From the NCBI GenBank assembly GCA_937127205.1, contig CAKZLS010000490.1:1-5771 (forward strand): a stretch of 5,771 nucleotides of DNA, in the 5' to 3' direction. The stretch comes from an uncultured Rhodospirillales bacterium. Its GTDB lineage: Bacteria; Pseudomonadota; Alphaproteobacteria; Rhodospirillales; Defluviicoccaceae. Made by a program: the position numbers and the translations under genes. The notes under the pieces are model-generated. The model did no database searches. It was given only the letters and a program-made list of their open reading frames with translations, and was not told the origin of the DNA. Below, piece by piece: positions 4,915-5,771 of this stretch (position 1 is the stretch's first letter; every line of letters begins with the position of its first letter).

Positions 4915-5199
4915 AGCAAGCAAATCCGAGGGCGATTGACATGCTTGATCTCAGGCAAACGGAACGCAGGTCAATAGACCGGATGGCTACTACTGGGCAA
5001 CGTCCCCTTTTCCCGGCGATGCGCCGAGACGCTTCCGACCCAAACAATTCCCGGTGGTTTCAGACCAAATTGCCTTGAGCCGACGAAATTTCGGTCGACT
5101 GCGGCAGTTAGCGTGTCAATGCCGACATAAATGTCTATATGAACTAACATCGCGCTTCACGCGCGCCGGTGTTACCGCACCGCTGATTGGGAGACCCGA
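4915..5199. other. Non-coding stretch between the thaumatin-like and DUF350 genes
   Basis: This 285-bp stretch holds several short perfect inverted repeats: GGTC-AATA-GACC (4969-4980), CGGCG-ATG-CGCCG (5014-5026), the palindrome CGAAATTTCG (5084-5093) and CGCGC-TTCAC-GCGCG (5151-5165). None has a T-run that would make it a clear intrinsic terminator. One 45-codon plus-strand frame (4941-5078) with GAGGG 8 nt upstream is open, but it has no recognisable domain, signal peptide or codon bias, and I do not call it a gene. Confidence 0.5.
5113..5141 (+). promoter_or_regulatory. Candidate promoter with a palindromic operator in the spacer, upstream of DUF350
   Basis: GTGTCA (5113-5118) and TATATG (5136-5141) are separated by 17 bp, each matching 4 of 6 positions of the vegetative -35 and -10 consensus. 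The spacer contains the perfect inverted repeat GACAT-AA-ATGTC (5124-5135), where a repressor could block polymerase. Transcription would start near 5148, leaving a 50-nt leader that can form CGGTG-TTACCG-CACCG (5167-5182) just before the ribosome binding site. Confidence 0.35.
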
Positions 5200-5613
5200 G
5201 TGAACGCGCAATTTGGCCTCTTTTTGTCGAGCCTTTCTCAATTTTTGCTATTCTTCGTTGCTGCGGCAGTGCTGACGCTCATCTTCGTCGTCGTCTATAC
5301 CCGGATCACGCGGCACAATGAACTAGACCTTATCAAGCAGAACTCGAAGGCTGCCGCGCTGGCTTTTTCCGGCAGTCTGGTCGGGTTTGCCTTGCCGCTG
5401 GCCTCCATCATGATCCATACGCCAACGGTTGTGGAAATGGTGCTTTGGGGAGTGGTCGCACTGATCATTCAAGTACTGGTTTATCTGGTCCTTCGCCTGC
5501 CCATGCCACAGCTCTCAGAGCGCATCGACAAAGGCGAGATCGCCGCGGGGATTTGGCTTGGCGCCTGTTCGATCGTCGGCGGTATTTTGAATGCCGCCGC
5601 CATGACCCCTTGA
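5200..5613 (+). CDS. DUF350 / YjfL-family inner membrane protein
   Basis: The 137-residue product has four hydrophobic segments at about residues 12-34, 50-71, 79-99 and 113-133, the size and layout of the DUF350 (YjfL) family. Family-typical stretches are NSKAAALAFSGSLVGFALPLAS (48-69, cited by ends), the WGVVALIIQVLVYLVLR run (83-99), the loop LSERIDKGEIAAGIWLG (105-121), and the ending GGILNAAAMTP (127-137), where relatives usually end in NAACMT. The molecular function of the family is unknown. In enterobacteria it lies beside yjfK/yjfM/yjfC-type genes, which are not seen here. GTG 5200 follows GGGAG (5189-5193) at a 6-nt spacing, and no ATG lies close by in frame. It appears to be transcribed alone. 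Confidence 0.85.
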   Translation: MNAQFGLFLSSLSQFLLFFVAAAVLTLIFVVVYTRITRHNELDLIKQNSKAAALAFSGSLVGFALPLASIMIHTPTVVEMVLWGVVALIIQVLVYLVLRLPMPQLSERIDKGEIAAGIWLGACSIVGGILNAAAMTP

Positions 5614-5630
5614 AGAAGGGGTGCCGCGGC
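5596..5630 (+). terminator. Strong hairpin overlapping the DUF350 stop codon
   Basis: ACCCCTT (5605-5611) pairs perfectly with AAGGGGT (5616-5622) around a GAAG tetraloop that includes part of the TGA stop codon. The outer arms GCCGC (5596-5600) and GCGGC (5626-5630) can extend the structure through a small internal loop. It has the stability and place of a terminator, but no T-run follows, so it may act as an RNA 3'-end protector or a rho-dependent pause instead. It also separates this gene from the converging frame on the right. Confidence 0.45.
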
Positions 5631-5680
5631 ATTGTCAGACCAGATCCGCCCAAGCACGTCCACTGAACCCCGGATGGCAG

Positions 5681-5771
5681 TTAAATAACATATCCCCATA
5701 ACGCCAACGACGGCGACGGCGAAAGATCCCCGATCGCCCGCGCCAGAAGCTCCGGCTGTGTGACCTCCCGA
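5681..5771 (-). CDS. Possible C-terminal end of a gene entering from the right edge (partial)
   Basis: A minus-strand frame comes in from the window edge and stops at TAA (5681-5683), giving 29 residues from REVTQPELLARAIGDLSP to the ending WGYVI. Third codon positions are GC-rich for most of the stretch, as in the other genes here, and the peptide has a normal helix-like composition. Another minus-strand frame is also open across this region, so this is the better of two options, not a certainty. No family can be named from so short a fragment. Confidence 0.35.
   Translation of the reverse strand, partial: REVTQPELLARAIGDLSPSPSLALWGYVI

Noticed and set aside
4458..4920. Long plus-strand frame inside the thaumatin-like gene
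   Set aside because: Arg/His-rich shadow of the real reading frame. The thaumatin motifs, signal peptide and cysteines all lie in the 4096-4914 frame.
4941..5078. A 45-codon plus-strand frame after the thaumatin-like gene with GAGGG upstream
   Set aside because: No recognisable domain, signal peptide or membrane segment, rare-codon-like composition, and it continues a frame that is open by shadow of the upstream gene.
1..5771. tRNA, rRNA, insertion sequence, prophage or CRISPR elements
   Set aside because: No cloverleaf-like sequence, transposase or integrase frame, terminal inverted repeats or repeat-spacer pattern was seen on either strand.

Overview
The window looks like a chromosomal accessory stretch from a high-GC proteobacterium, most likely an alphaproteobacterium. 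The evidence is GC-rich third codon positions, a perfect match to the EcfG-type general-stress promoter (GGAAC-N16-CGTT), a ParE-type toxin-antitoxin pair, and several DUF-type envelope proteins typical of that class. The species cannot be named from this sequence.

Layout. Positions 1-51 are the last 16 codons of a short-chain dehydrogenase/reductase. An intergenic stretch with the EcfG-like promoter (128-152) follows. It leads into a small histidine-rich lipoprotein gene that appears to start at the rare codon ATT (208-489). Two mutually exclusive hairpins (524-564) precede a tight plus-strand cluster: a DUF1311/LprI-like secreted protein (580-975), a prokaryotic ionotropic-glutamate-receptor-like protein with an unusual pore loop (1002-2129), and an unrecognised six-helix membrane protein (2143-2733). 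After 132 bp comes a diheme c-type cytochrome built from two repeated heme domains (2866-3375).

On the minus strand, a ParE-family toxin (3376-3660) and its short antitoxin (3653-3835) run head-on into the cytochrome gene with no spacer. The pair has an imperfect palindrome just upstream that could be its operator. A plus-strand secreted thaumatin-like protein (4096-4914) follows, then a 285-bp non-coding stretch with a candidate promoter and operator, then a DUF350/YjfL membrane protein (5200-5613). A strong hairpin overlaps the DUF350 stop codon, and a minus-strand reading frame enters from the right edge (5681-5771).

How the genes fit together. Most products are exported or membrane-bound: a lipoprotein, two periplasmic or secreted proteins, a channel-like receptor, two integral membrane proteins and a cytochrome. 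The theme is the cell envelope, with at least one gene under probable general-stress control. Only the 580-2733 cluster has spacing that argues for one transcript. I see no evidence that the whole window is a single integrated system. The strongest leads are the receptor/channel cluster, the ATT-started lipoprotein behind an EcfG promoter, the duplicated diheme cytochrome, and the bacterial thaumatin-like protein.
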